From contig SPJS01000111.1 in assembly GCA_006844705.1 (NCBI GenBank), forward strand, positions 1-60,923: a stretch of DNA of 60,923 bases, written 5' to 3'. Source of the stretch: Methylococcaceae bacterium. GTDB taxonomy: Bacteria > Pseudomonadota > Gammaproteobacteria > Methylococcales > Methylomonadaceae. Below the pieces are notes generated by a model. The model worked only from the letters and a program-made list of their open reading frames with translations, had not been told where the DNA came from and made no database searches. A program made the translations under genes and the position numbers. Position 1 is the stretch's first letter; the number at the start of each line of letters is the position of its first letter. Shown piece by piece: positions 1-8,676 of this stretch.

Positions 1-503
1 ATGCTGTTAATGGGGCTCATCTTCATTAGACTGGCAATAATAAGACAGGCAAGTACTGAAAAATAAAAGTACATGGCTATATACAAACCACAGCTTGTTT
101 CCCTCCAGCCTCTCAAGACACGGCGTAAAGACATCCATATCGCCTTGGCGGCAGCCCTCTTGCTGCCAACAGTCTTGAGAAGCAGAAGAGCAATCACTTC
201 CATCCATCCTTACCTGTGATGTGTTAATAGCCATAAAAAGTATCAACCAGAGCATTAATTTTGTTACTCAGTGTGTATTTTTGGCAACGATTCTTGTATC
301 ACCCACCCTGTTTACTGCATTGAAGTACGAGTTCAGGCAAAAGACGTTGGTGAGGCTCTGCCCTAGAAAGTTGTCGGGTTATGGCGTTCGTGGCGAGGCG
401 AGTGGAAAATCGAGCGGTTTTTTATGCACTGTCCTTGCTTTCTGAATACAGTGGGTAAGGTCCATGAATGACGCCAGGTGACAACTTGAACGTTTCAATT
501 TTA
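1..503. other. Intergenic/left edge without a convincing gene
   Basis: No gene is supported here. A minus-strand reading frame at 7-255 (82 codons, two hydrophobic stretches, several cysteines) has no visible ribosome binding site ahead of either possible ATG, so I do not call it. Positions 366-415 carry a half copy of repeat family A, described separately. The rest shows nothing I recognise. Confidence 0.5.
366..415 (-). repeat. Family A repeat, half copy
   Basis: The stretch reads GTTGTCGGGTTATGG followed by GCGAGGCGAGTGGAAAATCGA. This is the reverse complement of the right end of the larger copy at 2468-2630. The other end is not visible, so it is probably a decayed or solo end of a small non-autonomous element. 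Confidence 0.65.
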
Positions 504-1361
504 TTAAACTGCAGTAACAAATAATGAGTTCATTGCACATAATTCCTCAGTCGTTAATTCAAACTCAAAAATACTCAAGTCTTCCTGCATATGCTGCAAA
601 CGGGTTGTGCCTGTGAGCGGGACTATTCCGGTTTGTGTTAAGTAGCGGAAAAAGATCTGAGGGGCGGTTTTTTTGTAGTGAACGCTAAGCTCTACCACGG
701 TTTTGCTGGATAGAACATGTGGATTGGCGGTGAGTGTCCAAAAGCTTTGATAAATGATACCCCTGTCTGCGCACCAGTGACGGATGGCAATATCATAGCC
801 TGTATCTTTATAAAAACGATTTTGTATGACGGCCGGTTTGATTTGGGCATCCTGATACAGTGCTTTAAGCACATCAAGGTCATAGCAGTTGCTGATCCCT
901 AGTTGACCCGCGTTTGATGAGGTGTAACAAGTCTGCATCGCCTGCCATGCCTCCATCAATTCACTATGGGGGCTTAATGGAGAATGCAGTATCAAGGAAT
1001 CAATATACTCGGTTTGTAGATTTTTTTTCGATGTCTGAAAAGATTGCGCGACCTGCTCAGCAATTGAGGCATGCTTGTCATAAGGTATGTTATTTGGATC
1101 CTGCCCCGAGAGAGGTGTGAATTTGGTCTGCAGGAAGAGAGATTCGCGTTTAATTCCTTGCTTTTTTAATTGGGCTAATGCCCGCCCAACCATGGCTTCA
1201 TTATAGTGTTTAGGCTGACATGCTGTGTCAATACCAGTGAAGCCATGCAACACAGCGTTAACAACCAGCTCGGCAGTTTTCTGTTTTTTCCAAGCTGTCC
1301 CATAAAGAATTGCAGGCATTTTTATGCCTGCAGCGGTGTTTAAAGGGTGATGATCAAGCAT
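504..1361 (-). CDS. Aldo/keto reductase family oxidoreductase
   Basis: The 285-residue protein has the size of a single AKR (beta/alpha)8 barrel. The family's catalytic tetrad can be placed at D45, Y53, K80 and H126: GIDTA, HYNE, QTKFTP and LILHSP. AKRs reduce aldehydes or ketones with NADPH in the cytosol. The substrate cannot be read from the sequence. The gene starts 14 bases after the stop of the Fe-S/LRV gene on the same strand, so the two are probably co-transcribed. The protein resembles the 2,5-diketo-D-gluconate-reductase-like branch only in a general way. I am confident of the family, not of the reaction. Confidence 0.88.
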   Translation of the reverse strand: MLDHHPLNTAAGIKMPAILYGTAWKKQKTAELVVNAVLHGFTGIDTACQPKHYNEAMVGRALAQLKKQGIKRESLFLQTKFTPLSGQDPNNIPYDKHASIAEQVAQSFQTSKKNLQTEYIDSLILHSPLSPHSELMEAWQAMQTCYTSSNAGQLGISNCYDLDVLKALYQDAQIKPAVIQNRFYKDTGYDIAIRHWCADRGIIYQSFWTLTANPHVLSSKTVVELSVHYKKTAPQIFFRYLTQTGIVPLTGTTRLQHMQEDLSIFEFELTTEELCAMNSLFVTAV

Positions 1362-1375
1362 GGTTCATGCCAATT

Positions 1376-2140
1376 TTAGTCAATTTGCTCATTCAATCTT
1401 TGTTTTACGATAAGACGTACATCTTCCTCATCATCATCTTGCATCGAACGTAGCAAATGCGGTTCTGCTCGCAATGCGACTTCATAACGCACTGTCCAGT
1501 CATTGTCTTGACTGATTAATTCCAGGTCATCAGGGTTCATACGCCGGGCGACAATACGACGAATTTCAACTTCCTGGTCATTCATCATCAAACCCAGGCT
1601 GACGCTAGGTATGCGTTCTGCAACCGCGCGCCTGACTTGGTCGTCACTGTCTATGACTAGACGAAACAAGCGCCCAGGTGGAAGGCGTCTGGCCACATAT
1701 TCTCTGACCAGGTAATCGGGGTCTTCCGCCATTAATTCTAATTGCTCTTCAGGCAAGCGGTCTGCAACGGTGATTCTGACTTCACGGTCTGAGTCATTGA
1801 TTAACTCAGGGAGCCATGCAAGCGGAATGCTATAGGCTAATACACGTCTGACGGCTTCATCTGGATCATTCATTAGTGGTTTTAAATGCTCAGCAGAACA
1901 ATATTGAGCCGCAATTGCCCGTCTTTCCCAGAACTCGTCATGGATATAATCAACAGCACAGGAAGGATTGGCACGAAAAAAACGGTCGATTTGCCGACCG
2001 CTTTCAACCGCAACGCAGCAATCCCCCGGCTTACACAAGCCGATGGGGAGTAATGACTGGCAATGTTGGCAAGTAGAACAATCGGCTATGGGCGTATTGT
2101 CGTATGTATCATGCTTTTGTATGGGCTTGCTCTCGGTCAA
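1376..2140 (-). CDS. 4Fe-4S and LRV-repeat protein
   Basis: The 254-residue protein has an N-terminal cysteine cluster (C21, C24, C27, C36, C41, C42 and C61), followed by about seven helical repeats of roughly 24 residues. Recurring signatures are DPDxxVRxxVAxRL and DSDxxVRxxVAxRI. This is the plan of the Azotobacter LRV (leucine-rich variant) protein, which pairs a small iron-sulfur domain with a solenoid and is known from nif regions. Its function is unknown; an electron-transfer or protein-protein scaffold role is inferred. No nif gene is near. The next gene on the strand is an aldo/keto reductase only 14 bases away, which may be a redox partner. A family A repeat lies just upstream of the start. 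Confidence 0.85.
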   Translation of the reverse strand: MTESKPIQKHDTYDNTPIADCSTCQHCQSLLPIGLCKPGDCCVAVESGRQIDRFFRANPSCAVDYIHDEFWERRAIAAQYCSAEHLKPLMNDPDEAVRRVLAYSIPLAWLPELINDSDREVRITVADRLPEEQLELMAEDPDYLVREYVARRLPPGRLFRLVIDSDDQVRRAVAERIPSVSLGLMMNDQEVEIRRIVARRMNPDDLELISQDNDWTVRYEVALRAEPHLLRSMQDDDEEDVRLIVKQRLNEQID

Positions 2141-2156
2141 CGTACTTCCTCTTTCT

Positions 2157-2182
2157 AGGAGACTGTCGGGTTATGGTTCGTA
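2157..2182 (+). repeat. Family A repeat, terminal fragment
   Basis: GAGACTGTCGGGTTATGGTTCGTA at this site matches the ends of the copies at 2468-2630, 30127-30208 and (inverted) 366-415. It lies 17 bases upstream of the start of the Fe-S/LRV gene, in its leader. Confidence 0.6.
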
Positions 2183-2467
2183 ATGCATTGCAAGACTCTC
2201 TGTTCACAACTGGTGGTCTCTAATGTTGGGACTCACCATTCAATCCAGGGTGTACCTGAATGATTTTTGAAAACCCTGTCTTTGAGTCTTGAATACTTGG
2301 CGTACGCCTGAAATGCCTATGTCTATCGCGTTTATCCAAGCGTTTTTGTCAGGTTTTCCAAATACCGCACTTCCCTGCCGAATTATCCAGGTCAGTCGCT
2401 TAACTAAAGCAACTCTTGTTCCAGCTGAAAATGATGTCAGGCATTCAAGGGTCATGCTCAATTACCA

Positions 2468-2630
2468 GGAGGCTGTCGGATAATGGAGATTCTACTGCGG
2501 TGACGGGAAACCGGCTGTTTTTTCCGGTCTGTTTCGTTACGTAGCGCCACTATGCGCCTCAAAATATCAAAATAATCCGTTCGATTTTCCACTCGCCTCG
2601 CTACGACCCTCCTCACCCGACAACCTCCTT
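2468..2630 (+). repeat. Family A repeat, full copy (about 163 bases)
   Basis: The left end is GGAGGCTGTCGGATAATGG and the right end is CCTCACCCGACAACCTCC. The two are imperfect inverted repeats of each other. Inside the left end, ATTCTACTGCGG matches the compact copy at 30127. Inside the right end, the CTCGCC segment matches the copies at 366 (inverted) and 30127. The element has no coding capacity, so a MITE- or REP-like unit is the best description. Confidence 0.7.
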
Positions 2631-2949
2631 GGCGACTGTGCAGGAATAGTGGTTAAGTAGCATACCCACAAATTTGTAATGAATCATTTGTCAACATTCA
2701 AACAATTACCCCCTTTCTTGGCTTGTTACATACACGCTTAAAGTGTTGAATGTTCTGATCATCCTTTTACAGCGGCAGCTTATGAGGGGTGTAGTTGGAT
2801 GGGTGGGGAATAGACGCGTAGAGATCGCTACCAGACTGTTCTCGCACACCACCCTAGCGCCCAATACCTAACGCCTTTATTCAATTGCATGCGACTTCCG
2901 GATTCATGCTACCCTAGCTGAACAAAATAATGACAAAAAAGGGGGCGGT

Positions 2950-5085
2950 ATGAAGCTGGATAATCTGATCTGGGCGGAACACTGGAAAAAGGGACTTGTT
3001 TTTGTTTTTTGCATAATTCTGCTGGTGTTATTTATCCCTTATGTTGGGGGCATCACTAATTATCTGTTTTACCTAAGAGTGCCGGTAATTTTTGGAGCGA
3101 TCTTACTCGCCTTTCCGCTACTGTCAGTGACGGTGCTGGCATCTATGTTTCGCAATTTGTTTGTGCAGGCGTATTGGCAACAAGTGGCATTGATACTGAT
3201 AAGCGTCATGTTTGCCGCCACGGCAGTGATATTAACATTTGACTCTATATTACAAAATGCTGCGACGCGCTTTAGTCTACAAGCAGAAAGTATCGCCATC
3301 CCTTTTGCCGTAAAGGTGTTATGTGCATTAATATTAAGTGCCAGCAATGTTTGGGCCTTACACAAATATTCAAAAAACTGTGACAAGGCGCTAGTCGGCA
3401 TCGGCGTGGGTGCCGTTACAGGTATTGTGTTGATGCTTTTGATGCTCACAATGTACGAGGCGCAGCTCTTTTTACAGTGGATTGAAGCATTTGTATTAAT
3501 GCTCGTCGAAAATCAGGCGGGGTACGTGGGGGCTGATGACAGGCTCTTGAGTACACATGCCAACCTGGTCGTGTTTTCTGTGCTCGGTTTTATAATTTAT
3601 TGTCCGTTCGGCGTGTTATTTAAACCTTGGAAGCGCGCCAAACAAATTCAGATACCTGCAATTTTATATCTGAATATGATCATGACATTCAGTTGCTTGG
3701 TTTTCGCAGGGCTAACATTTTATTTTGATTTGTATCATATCCCGGTGTTTTTCGGCTTTTTAGTGGTCTCAGCGTTTTCATATAAATTTTTTAACGTGGA
3801 TCATTATTATGAAATTACGCCACACACAAATCAGTCTGCTGCCTCGGTGCCCGCCGATTTTGCCAGCATCTTAAACAAACGTCTGGCACATCAGCAAGCG
3901 GGTAAAAGCATGGTTGTCGTGTGTTGCAGCGGCGGCGGCATCCAGGCCGGCGCCTGGGCAGCGCAAGTATTAACCGGTTTACAAAAAGAGGCTGAACTGG
4001 GTGCGTCTTTTTGTCGGGCAATTAGTTTGGTGTCTTCGGTATCCGGTGGCTCCGTGGGCAGTTTGTTTTATCTTGATCAATACGACAAGGGCACCCTGCC
4101 GTTAAACCAACAACCGCTTGAGCAAGACCCGGTTGCACAGGCTGTATTCAATGGAGCAACGACAGATGTATTAAATGCGGTGGGCTGGGGCCTGGCTTAT
4201 CCAGATTTAATGCGCTTTTTCGGTTTGCCGTGGCTGCCGCCCAAGATGATGGATAGGGGGACAGTCATTGAAGAAGATTGGAAATCCAGTCTGCACTCGG
4301 ATGACCCGGACAAAGCGCCAACGTTTTCCAATTGGCGACATAAAATTACACAGGGTTTACTGCCCATCCCTTTATTTAATGCGACGCTCGTAGAAAGCGG
4401 TAAACGTTTTATCATCAGCCCGGTGAGTTTTTTTCATGCAGATAACCGCGAGTGTGAAGACTTTAGCTCTGCCTATTCCGGTTTTGATGTCAGTGCAGTC
4501 AGTGCGGCGCGATTATCGGCGACATTCCCTTATGTCAGCCCGGTTTCTAAAAACATATCTTTTAAAAACGTACCAGACTACCACGTGGCGGATGGTGGAT
4601 TTTTTGATAACTATGGCGTGTTTTCCTCGCTAGAGTGGATTAAGAACCATGTGCAGCCACTGAAAAAGGCAAAACAACTGGATGTGGAAAATATATTGTT
4701 TATTGAAATTCATGCCTTTGCAGAGGCGGAAGACACATCGCCAAAAGACATATCAGGTTGGAAAACAGCTTTGGCCGGGCCTATTGCTGTATTGCTGAAT
4801 GCCCGGGGAGCCACACAAGTGGCACGCAATAATATGGAAGTGGAGGTAGTGAAAGGAGAACTGGAAGAAGACGGCATCAATTTGCAACAAGTGGTGATTA
4901 CGTTTCCCAGCATGCCATCACCTTATGATGCCAATAAAGACTATATCCCGCCACTGTCATGGAAATTGTCTGAACAAGAAAAGCAGGTGGTTAAAAATGC
5001 CTGGAAAAAAGTTCAGGCATTGCCTGATGAAAATAACCCGATTAAAGAAATTAAACATTTATGGACGAAATGGAATGCTAAATAA
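2950..5085 (+). CDS. Membrane-anchored patatin-like phospholipase
   Basis: The 711-residue protein starts at an ATG behind a purine-rich GGGGGCGG stretch. Its first 280 residues or so form about seven hydrophobic segments. A patatin-like hydrolase domain follows. The oxyanion loop is a Gly-rich CSGGGI at G328-G330. The nucleophile elbow is SVSGGSVG, with S365 the likely nucleophile; S368 also fits GxSxG. The dyad Asp is D548 in VADGGFFDN. Patatins hydrolyse acyl esters of lipids. The fusion to a polytopic membrane domain suggests action on membrane lipids from the cytosolic face, which is inferred. The gene heads a probable operon with a lipoprotein and a secreted protein. Confidence 0.85.
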   Translation: MKLDNLIWAEHWKKGLVFVFCIILLVLFIPYVGGITNYLFYLRVPVIFGAILLAFPLLSVTVLASMFRNLFVQAYWQQVALILISVMFAATAVILTFDSILQNAATRFSLQAESIAIPFAVKVLCALILSASNVWALHKYSKNCDKALVGIGVGAVTGIVLMLLMLTMYEAQLFLQWIEAFVLMLVENQAGYVGADDRLLSTHANLVVFSVLGFIIYCPFGVLFKPWKRAKQIQIPAILYLNMIMTFSCLVFAGLTFYFDLYHIPVFFGFLVVSAFSYKFFNVDHYYEITPHTNQSAASVPADFASILNKRLAHQQAGKSMVVVCCSGGGIQAGAWAAQVLTGLQKEAELGASFCRAISLVSSVSGGSVGSLFYLDQYDKGTLPLNQQPLEQDPVAQAVFNGATTDVLNAVGWGLAYPDLMRFFGLPWLPPKMMDRGTVIEEDWKSSLHSDDPDKAPTFSNWRHKITQGLLPIPLFNATLVESGKRFIISPVSFFHADNRECEDFSSAYSGFDVSAVSAARLSATFPYVSPVSKNISFKNVPDYHVADGGFFDNYGVFSSLEWIKNHVQPLKKAKQLDVENILFIEIHAFAEAEDTSPKDISGWKTALAGPIAVLLNARGATQVARNNMEVEVVKGELEEDGINLQQVVITFPSMPSPYDANKDYIPPLSWKLSEQEKQVVKNAWKKVQALPDENNPIKEIKHLWTKWNAK

Positions 5086-5120
5086 GCAGGGAGCTAATGT
5101 TAAATTCCCTGGAGAATTTC

Positions 5121-5795
5121 ATGAAAAAAATACGAGTGAGCGGATTGTGTATTAGTCTAATTTTATTGTCGGGATGCAGCAGCACAACATTCAAGACGTT
5201 TAATGTTGCAGAAGGTGAAAGCTTATCCATTGACGCCAGCCAGCGAACGATTCTGGTAAAGGGCGATAAGGTGTGTGCCGAGCCCAGCCCGGATGCCATG
5301 CGTGCGTTGGCGGCACAGTTTGCCGCAGAAGCGGTTTTGCCTAATGGCCCTAATGCCAAGGTTTCGTCGTCGCTAAGCGAAACGGCGGCCACCATCGGAG
5401 TGAGAACGGCAACAATTCAATTGGTCAGGGATATTTTGTATCGGGTATGTGAGGCGACCATGAATGGTTTGATTGATGATGAAGAAGTCGTCACAAATAT
5501 AATTAATGGCATGGATAACTTAACCGTTGCCCTACAAGCCATTGAAGGGCTTACCGGGTTTCAAACCGCACCGACGGTTGTGATTGGCGCCGATACTAAA
5601 GCTGCAGTGAAAACTGAGGATGGGGTATCCGGTGAAACCAAACTGGTCGTTGAAATACAGGAAGTTAAAAGTAATCAATTGGATGCCAAGTCAGTTGAGC
5701 ATATTTCAAAAGCGGTTACTGAGATTGTGAAGCTTGTAATTACAAGTAAGACTTCAGCGAAAGCTGGGGAAAATCTCAATAACGAGGCTTATTAA
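5121..5795 (+). CDS. Putative lipoprotein of unknown function
   Basis: I chose the ATG at 5121 rather than an in-frame ATG at 5097, because GGAG sits correctly ahead of it and it gives a clean lipoprotein signal. A short basic start and hydrophobic core end in the lipobox LSGC, with C19 as the lipidated residue. The mature part (about 205 residues) has no domain I recognise. It is rich in Ala, Val and Glu and looks soluble, so it is probably anchored to a membrane and faces the periplasm. It starts 35 bases after the patatin-like gene and probably acts with it. Confidence 0.75.
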   Translation: MKKIRVSGLCISLILLSGCSSTTFKTFNVAEGESLSIDASQRTILVKGDKVCAEPSPDAMRALAAQFAAEAVLPNGPNAKVSSSLSETAATIGVRTATIQLVRDILYRVCEATMNGLIDDEEVVTNIINGMDNLTVALQAIEGLTGFQTAPTVVIGADTKAAVKTEDGVSGETKLVVEIQEVKSNQLDAKSVEHISKAVTEIVKLVITSKTSAKAGENLNNEAY

Positions 5796-5844
5796 TAGTA
5801 TTCGATACAGGATTATGTTGTGAGTAAGCAAACGTAATAAGGAT

Positions 5845-6339
5845 ATGAAACAAGGGTTGGTAATGCTTTGTCTGTTTCTCATTCAGAGTTGGGTCTGGGC
5901 GGCAAGTGATGAAGAGGAAAACCGGCTTGTGGTCAAGCGACTAGATATGGATTCTGAGGTCATCGTTTGCCTAAAGCCGGTCAAACCGGCTATTCCCCAT
6001 TGGCATCCGGCAGAGGTGGAACGGGAATTTATTGTTCCACCCCTGGCCTTGTTTCATTTCGGCGGATTTTACCTGTGCCGTGCGCATCAGGAAGCGTTGC
6101 TTTCAGCGTCAGAATTTACAACCGCATTGTATGAACAAGCCAATGATTTAGTGTACACCGTGGCTTCAATCAAATTGCATCAACTTGGGCAAACGGAAAA
6201 GCTCACCCAGGTCTCTTGGCAATTGCAATCATCATTTATCTCATCGACATGCCGGGCAGTGACGGGTTTGTCTGCCGAGCGCTTGGAGCAGGTGCCGTCA
6301 TCGATTATGGGATATTGTCTGCAGAAAGGAATTGTATAA
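5845..6339 (+). CDS. Hypothetical secreted protein
   Basis: The 164-residue protein has a typical signal peptide: MKQG, a hydrophobic core, and a likely cleavage after VWA at about residue 19. An AAGGA ribosome binding site precedes the ATG. Four cysteines remain in the mature chain, which could form disulfides in the periplasm. No family is recognised. It is the third gene of the patatin-lipoprotein group, separated by about 50 bases, and is probably co-transcribed. Its end faces the end of the next gene. Confidence 0.65.
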   Translation: MKQGLVMLCLFLIQSWVWAASDEEENRLVVKRLDMDSEVIVCLKPVKPAIPHWHPAEVEREFIVPPLALFHFGGFYLCRAHQEALLSASEFTTALYEQANDLVYTVASIKLHQLGQTEKLTQVSWQLQSSFISSTCRAVTGLSAERLEQVPSSIMGYCLQKGIV

Positions 6340-6355
6340 GCGCTGTCCCGTTCTG

Positions 6356-6688
6356 TCAGAGAATCTCTTTGCGAGATTTTATATAAATCACCAGGGCAAT
6401 CACGCTGTTTACAAGCCAGACAATCAACATCAGTAGCGCCATCAGAGCGATGGCTCCACCTGTCACCATGCCTGCTGGACCATCAATTGAGCCATCTTTG
6501 ACGCCTTGATCAAACTCAAACCATAGCCACAAAATAATGCCGGTAAAGATGCTTAATTGTGTTGTAGACAGAGCAGCAAGATGCCAGCCATTCCGATAGC
6601 GCCGGAGCAGATAACGCTGTAGTTTAGCGACCAGATAAATAATCAGGATGGCCAGCAAAAGTTGAGTGAGAATAAACAATAGCAGCAT
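6356..6688 (-). CDS. Small hypothetical membrane protein
   Basis: The 110-residue product has about three hydrophobic segments: near residues 2-22, 42-58 and 75-103. A basic stretch (QRYLLRRYRNG) follows the first. I do not recognise the family. The gene converges on the patatin operon with only 16 bases between the stops. Its upstream side carries a fragment of repeat family A. Confidence 0.55.
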   Translation of the reverse strand: MLLLFILTQLLLAILIIYLVAKLQRYLLRRYRNGWHLAALSTTQLSIFTGIILWLWFEFDQGVKDGSIDGPAGMVTGGAIALMALLMLIVWLVNSVIALVIYIKSRKEIL

Positions 6689-6716
6689 ATCTTATAGATT
6701 GGTGATTAGATGATCC

Positions 6717-6736
6717 ATCATCCGACAGTCTCCTCG
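6717..6736 (-). repeat. Family A repeat, terminal fragment
   Basis: ATCATCCGACAGTCTCCTCG is the inverse of the GAGACTGTCGGA end seen at 2157 and 30127. Only this end is preserved. Confidence 0.5.
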
Positions 6737-6870
6737 TAGGCTGTTTGTCAGCCGTTACATGTACAGGCGTAACTGGATGAATGTTGTGACCGACTCAACA
6801 GGCGGTTCCGGGAAGTGAAAATCCCTGATGGATTTTTGATAATGTGCATCGCTCATGAATCAATTTTACT

Positions 6871-6885
6871 CAAACCTGAGGTTTG
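6871..6885. promoter_or_regulatory. Palindrome, possible operator
   Basis: CAAACCTGAGGTTTG is a perfect 7-1-7 palindrome about 120 bases upstream of the multicopper oxidase start. Dyads of this kind often bind dimeric regulators. No regulator gene is adjacent, so which protein would bind is unknown. Confidence 0.35.
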
Positions 6886-7005
6886 TTAATAGCCATGTAA
6901 TTGAATTTATTAAATTACATTCTGTCATTCATAAGTAATTACTGATTTAGCGTCCCATTTTTTTGCGTTAAAATACGCGCCTGTTTTCAATAATGATTAT
7001 GCAAC

Positions 7006-8676
7006 ATGTTTAGGCAGTTAAATTTAATGAGTTTGATTTTTTTTCTGGCATTGCCTGTAGCCCAGGCGGTGTATGAAAAACCACCGGTGACCGATGAAAC
7101 CTACCTGGGCGTGATAGAGCCTTTTTGTCACAAGCCCACCCCGGATAAGTGGCGTGATGCGCAACAGTTGGAAGGCGTTGCGATTGACGAAAATCCAGTG
7201 TGTGCACCCGACAATCCTTATGCGATTGCTGCATTTGTGAAAGGCACAAATAACGTATCCATGCATACTTTAATGCAGACGCAGTTGGCGATGGACACGG
7301 TGATTAAGAAAAACGATGTGGATGGTGATGGCGACCCGGACGAGATTCATATTCGATTGGAAGTGATCGAATTAAACGGCTTTTCGCCAGATGTGGAAAA
7401 GCCAGTCACCAGCTACAACATTGCACCAGGCATTCAACCTGGCTTCTGGGTATTTGCACCGAAAAGTCGAGGCATGTCCAGCGAAAGTTTTGCCAGCATC
7501 AAAGCCAATCCGTTGCTGAGAGCGCCTTCGCCTTCGATTCGTGTAGAACAAGGCGATAAGGTGATCGTTACGTTGGAGAATTCACATTATTTTCCGCATA
7601 GCATTCACTTTCACGGTGTGGATCACCCTTTTCAAAAAGCCAATGGTGAAGGCAATGATGGTGTGCCACAAACCAGTAACAAGCTGATTATGCCGGGCAA
7701 CCAGTTTGCCTATGAATTGCAACCGAGACAGCCAGGCACCATGGTGTATCACTGCCATGTACAGGCGCATACCCATGTCATGATGGGCTTGATAGGTCTG
7801 TTTATTGTTGAGGAAAATCGTCCCAATAACTGGGTGCAGACCTTTAATATTGGGGGGGGCCAGGTGAGACATTCTTCGTTGGCTGTCAAGCAAGATTACA
7901 GCAAGGAATTTGATCTACTTTATCAGGACATCGACCGCGAACTGCACGACCTGGTGAGATACAGCAATGATAGTCGCGTGCTGGCCAAAGCATTTAACCG
8001 TGATTACAACATTACCGAGCGCGTTCCGGACTATTTTATTCTTAATGGGCGTTCCTTTCCTTACACACTACGTGAATCGCTGATCGTTATCGAGCCGGAT
8101 GAAAAGGTCAAAATGCGCGTATTCAATGCCGGTGAACAGCAATTGGCCTTGCATACCCACGGTTTTAAACCGACAGCGACGCATTACGATGGCGTACCGC
8201 TAAAATCACAGATACAGCGCGATGTGTTTACCGTTGGCGCAGCGCAACGGGTGGATCTGGAACTGTTTGCCAAAAACGACGGCTTGCATAATTATGGTGA
8301 AGGCATCTGGACCTTTCATGATCATAATGAAATGGGGGTGACGACGGATGGTGTCTATCCCGGCGGGCATATTAGCGGCATCGTGTTCCGGTCGTTCCTG
8401 GGCGATAACTTCATGCCCAAAGTACAAGGTGTGGACATCAGCCCGTTTTTTACCAAAGAGTTTTACCAAAAGAAAATTCCGGTGTGGAATCAGTCTGATG
8501 AACAAGGCTGGTTTGGTAATCTGAAGCAGCCTGCGCAAGCCGTGACTGAAACATCAGAAAGTGATAAAGCAGGATTATTCACTCAAACCCAGCTGGGGTT
8601 AATTGCTTTGCAGGTGTGTCTGCTGATTGTTGGTTGGTTTGTTTTGAATAAAAAAGGAGCGTCAGATGCAGCATAA
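7006..8676 (+). CDS. Multicopper oxidase
   Basis: The 556-residue protein has an N-terminal signal peptide (cleavage likely after AQA at residue 21) and a hydrophobic segment near residues 528-548. It is probably exported and anchored by its C-terminus. Copper ligands are visible: HFHG at 201-204, HCHVQAHTHVMMG at 249-261, HTHG at 383-386 and FHDHNEMG from 437. The Cys-containing type 1 motif (C250) is in the first half, whereas the C-terminal motif lacks a cysteine. Such enzymes couple one-electron oxidation of metals or phenolics to reduction of oxygen. The next gene, encoding a cupredoxin, overlaps by 11 bases. No ribosome binding site is evident at 7006, and an ATG at 7027 is an alternative. 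Confidence 0.88.
   Translation: MFRQLNLMSLIFFLALPVAQAVYEKPPVTDETYLGVIEPFCHKPTPDKWRDAQQLEGVAIDENPVCAPDNPYAIAAFVKGTNNVSMHTLMQTQLAMDTVIKKNDVDGDGDPDEIHIRLEVIELNGFSPDVEKPVTSYNIAPGIQPGFWVFAPKSRGMSSESFASIKANPLLRAPSPSIRVEQGDKVIVTLENSHYFPHSIHFHGVDHPFQKANGEGNDGVPQTSNKLIMPGNQFAYELQPRQPGTMVYHCHVQAHTHVMMGLIGLFIVEENRPNNWVQTFNIGGGQVRHSSLAVKQDYSKEFDLLYQDIDRELHDLVRYSNDSRVLAKAFNRDYNITERVPDYFILNGRSFPYTLRESLIVIEPDEKVKMRVFNAGEQQLALHTHGFKPTATHYDGVPLKSQIQRDVFTVGAAQRVDLELFAKNDGLHNYGEGIWTFHDHNEMGVTTDGVYPGGHISGIVFRSFLGDNFMPKVQGVDISPFFTKEFYQKKIPVWNQSDEQGWFGNLKQPAQAVTETSESDKAGLFTQTQLGLIALQVCLLIVGWFVLNKKGASDAA

Larger units (their letters stand above)
2141..2949. other. 809-base intergenic region with repeat copies
   Basis: This space between divergent transcription units holds a short family A end at 2157-2182 and a full copy at 2468-2630. 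Short reading frames overlap on both strands at 2240-2483, but none has a ribosome binding site or a recognisable product. From 2640 to 2949 I see no gene. Both flanking genes must have their promoters here, but I cannot place them with confidence. Confidence 0.6.
6689..7005. other. 317-base intergenic region before the copper oxidase
   Basis: The region holds a family A repeat fragment (6717-6736) and a perfect short palindrome (6871-6885) listed separately. A possible -10 box TAAAAT lies near 6969-6974, but there is no matching -35 that I trust. No gene is visible. Confidence 0.5.

Noticed and set aside
7..255. 82-codon minus-strand frame with hydrophobic stretches and several cysteines
   Set aside because: No ribosome binding site ahead of either ATG, no recognisable product, and it lies at the edge of repeat-containing intergenic DNA.
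2240..2483. Two overlapping frames of 64-73 codons on opposite strands
   Set aside because: Neither has a start signal, and the right end runs into repeat family A. They look like chance frames.
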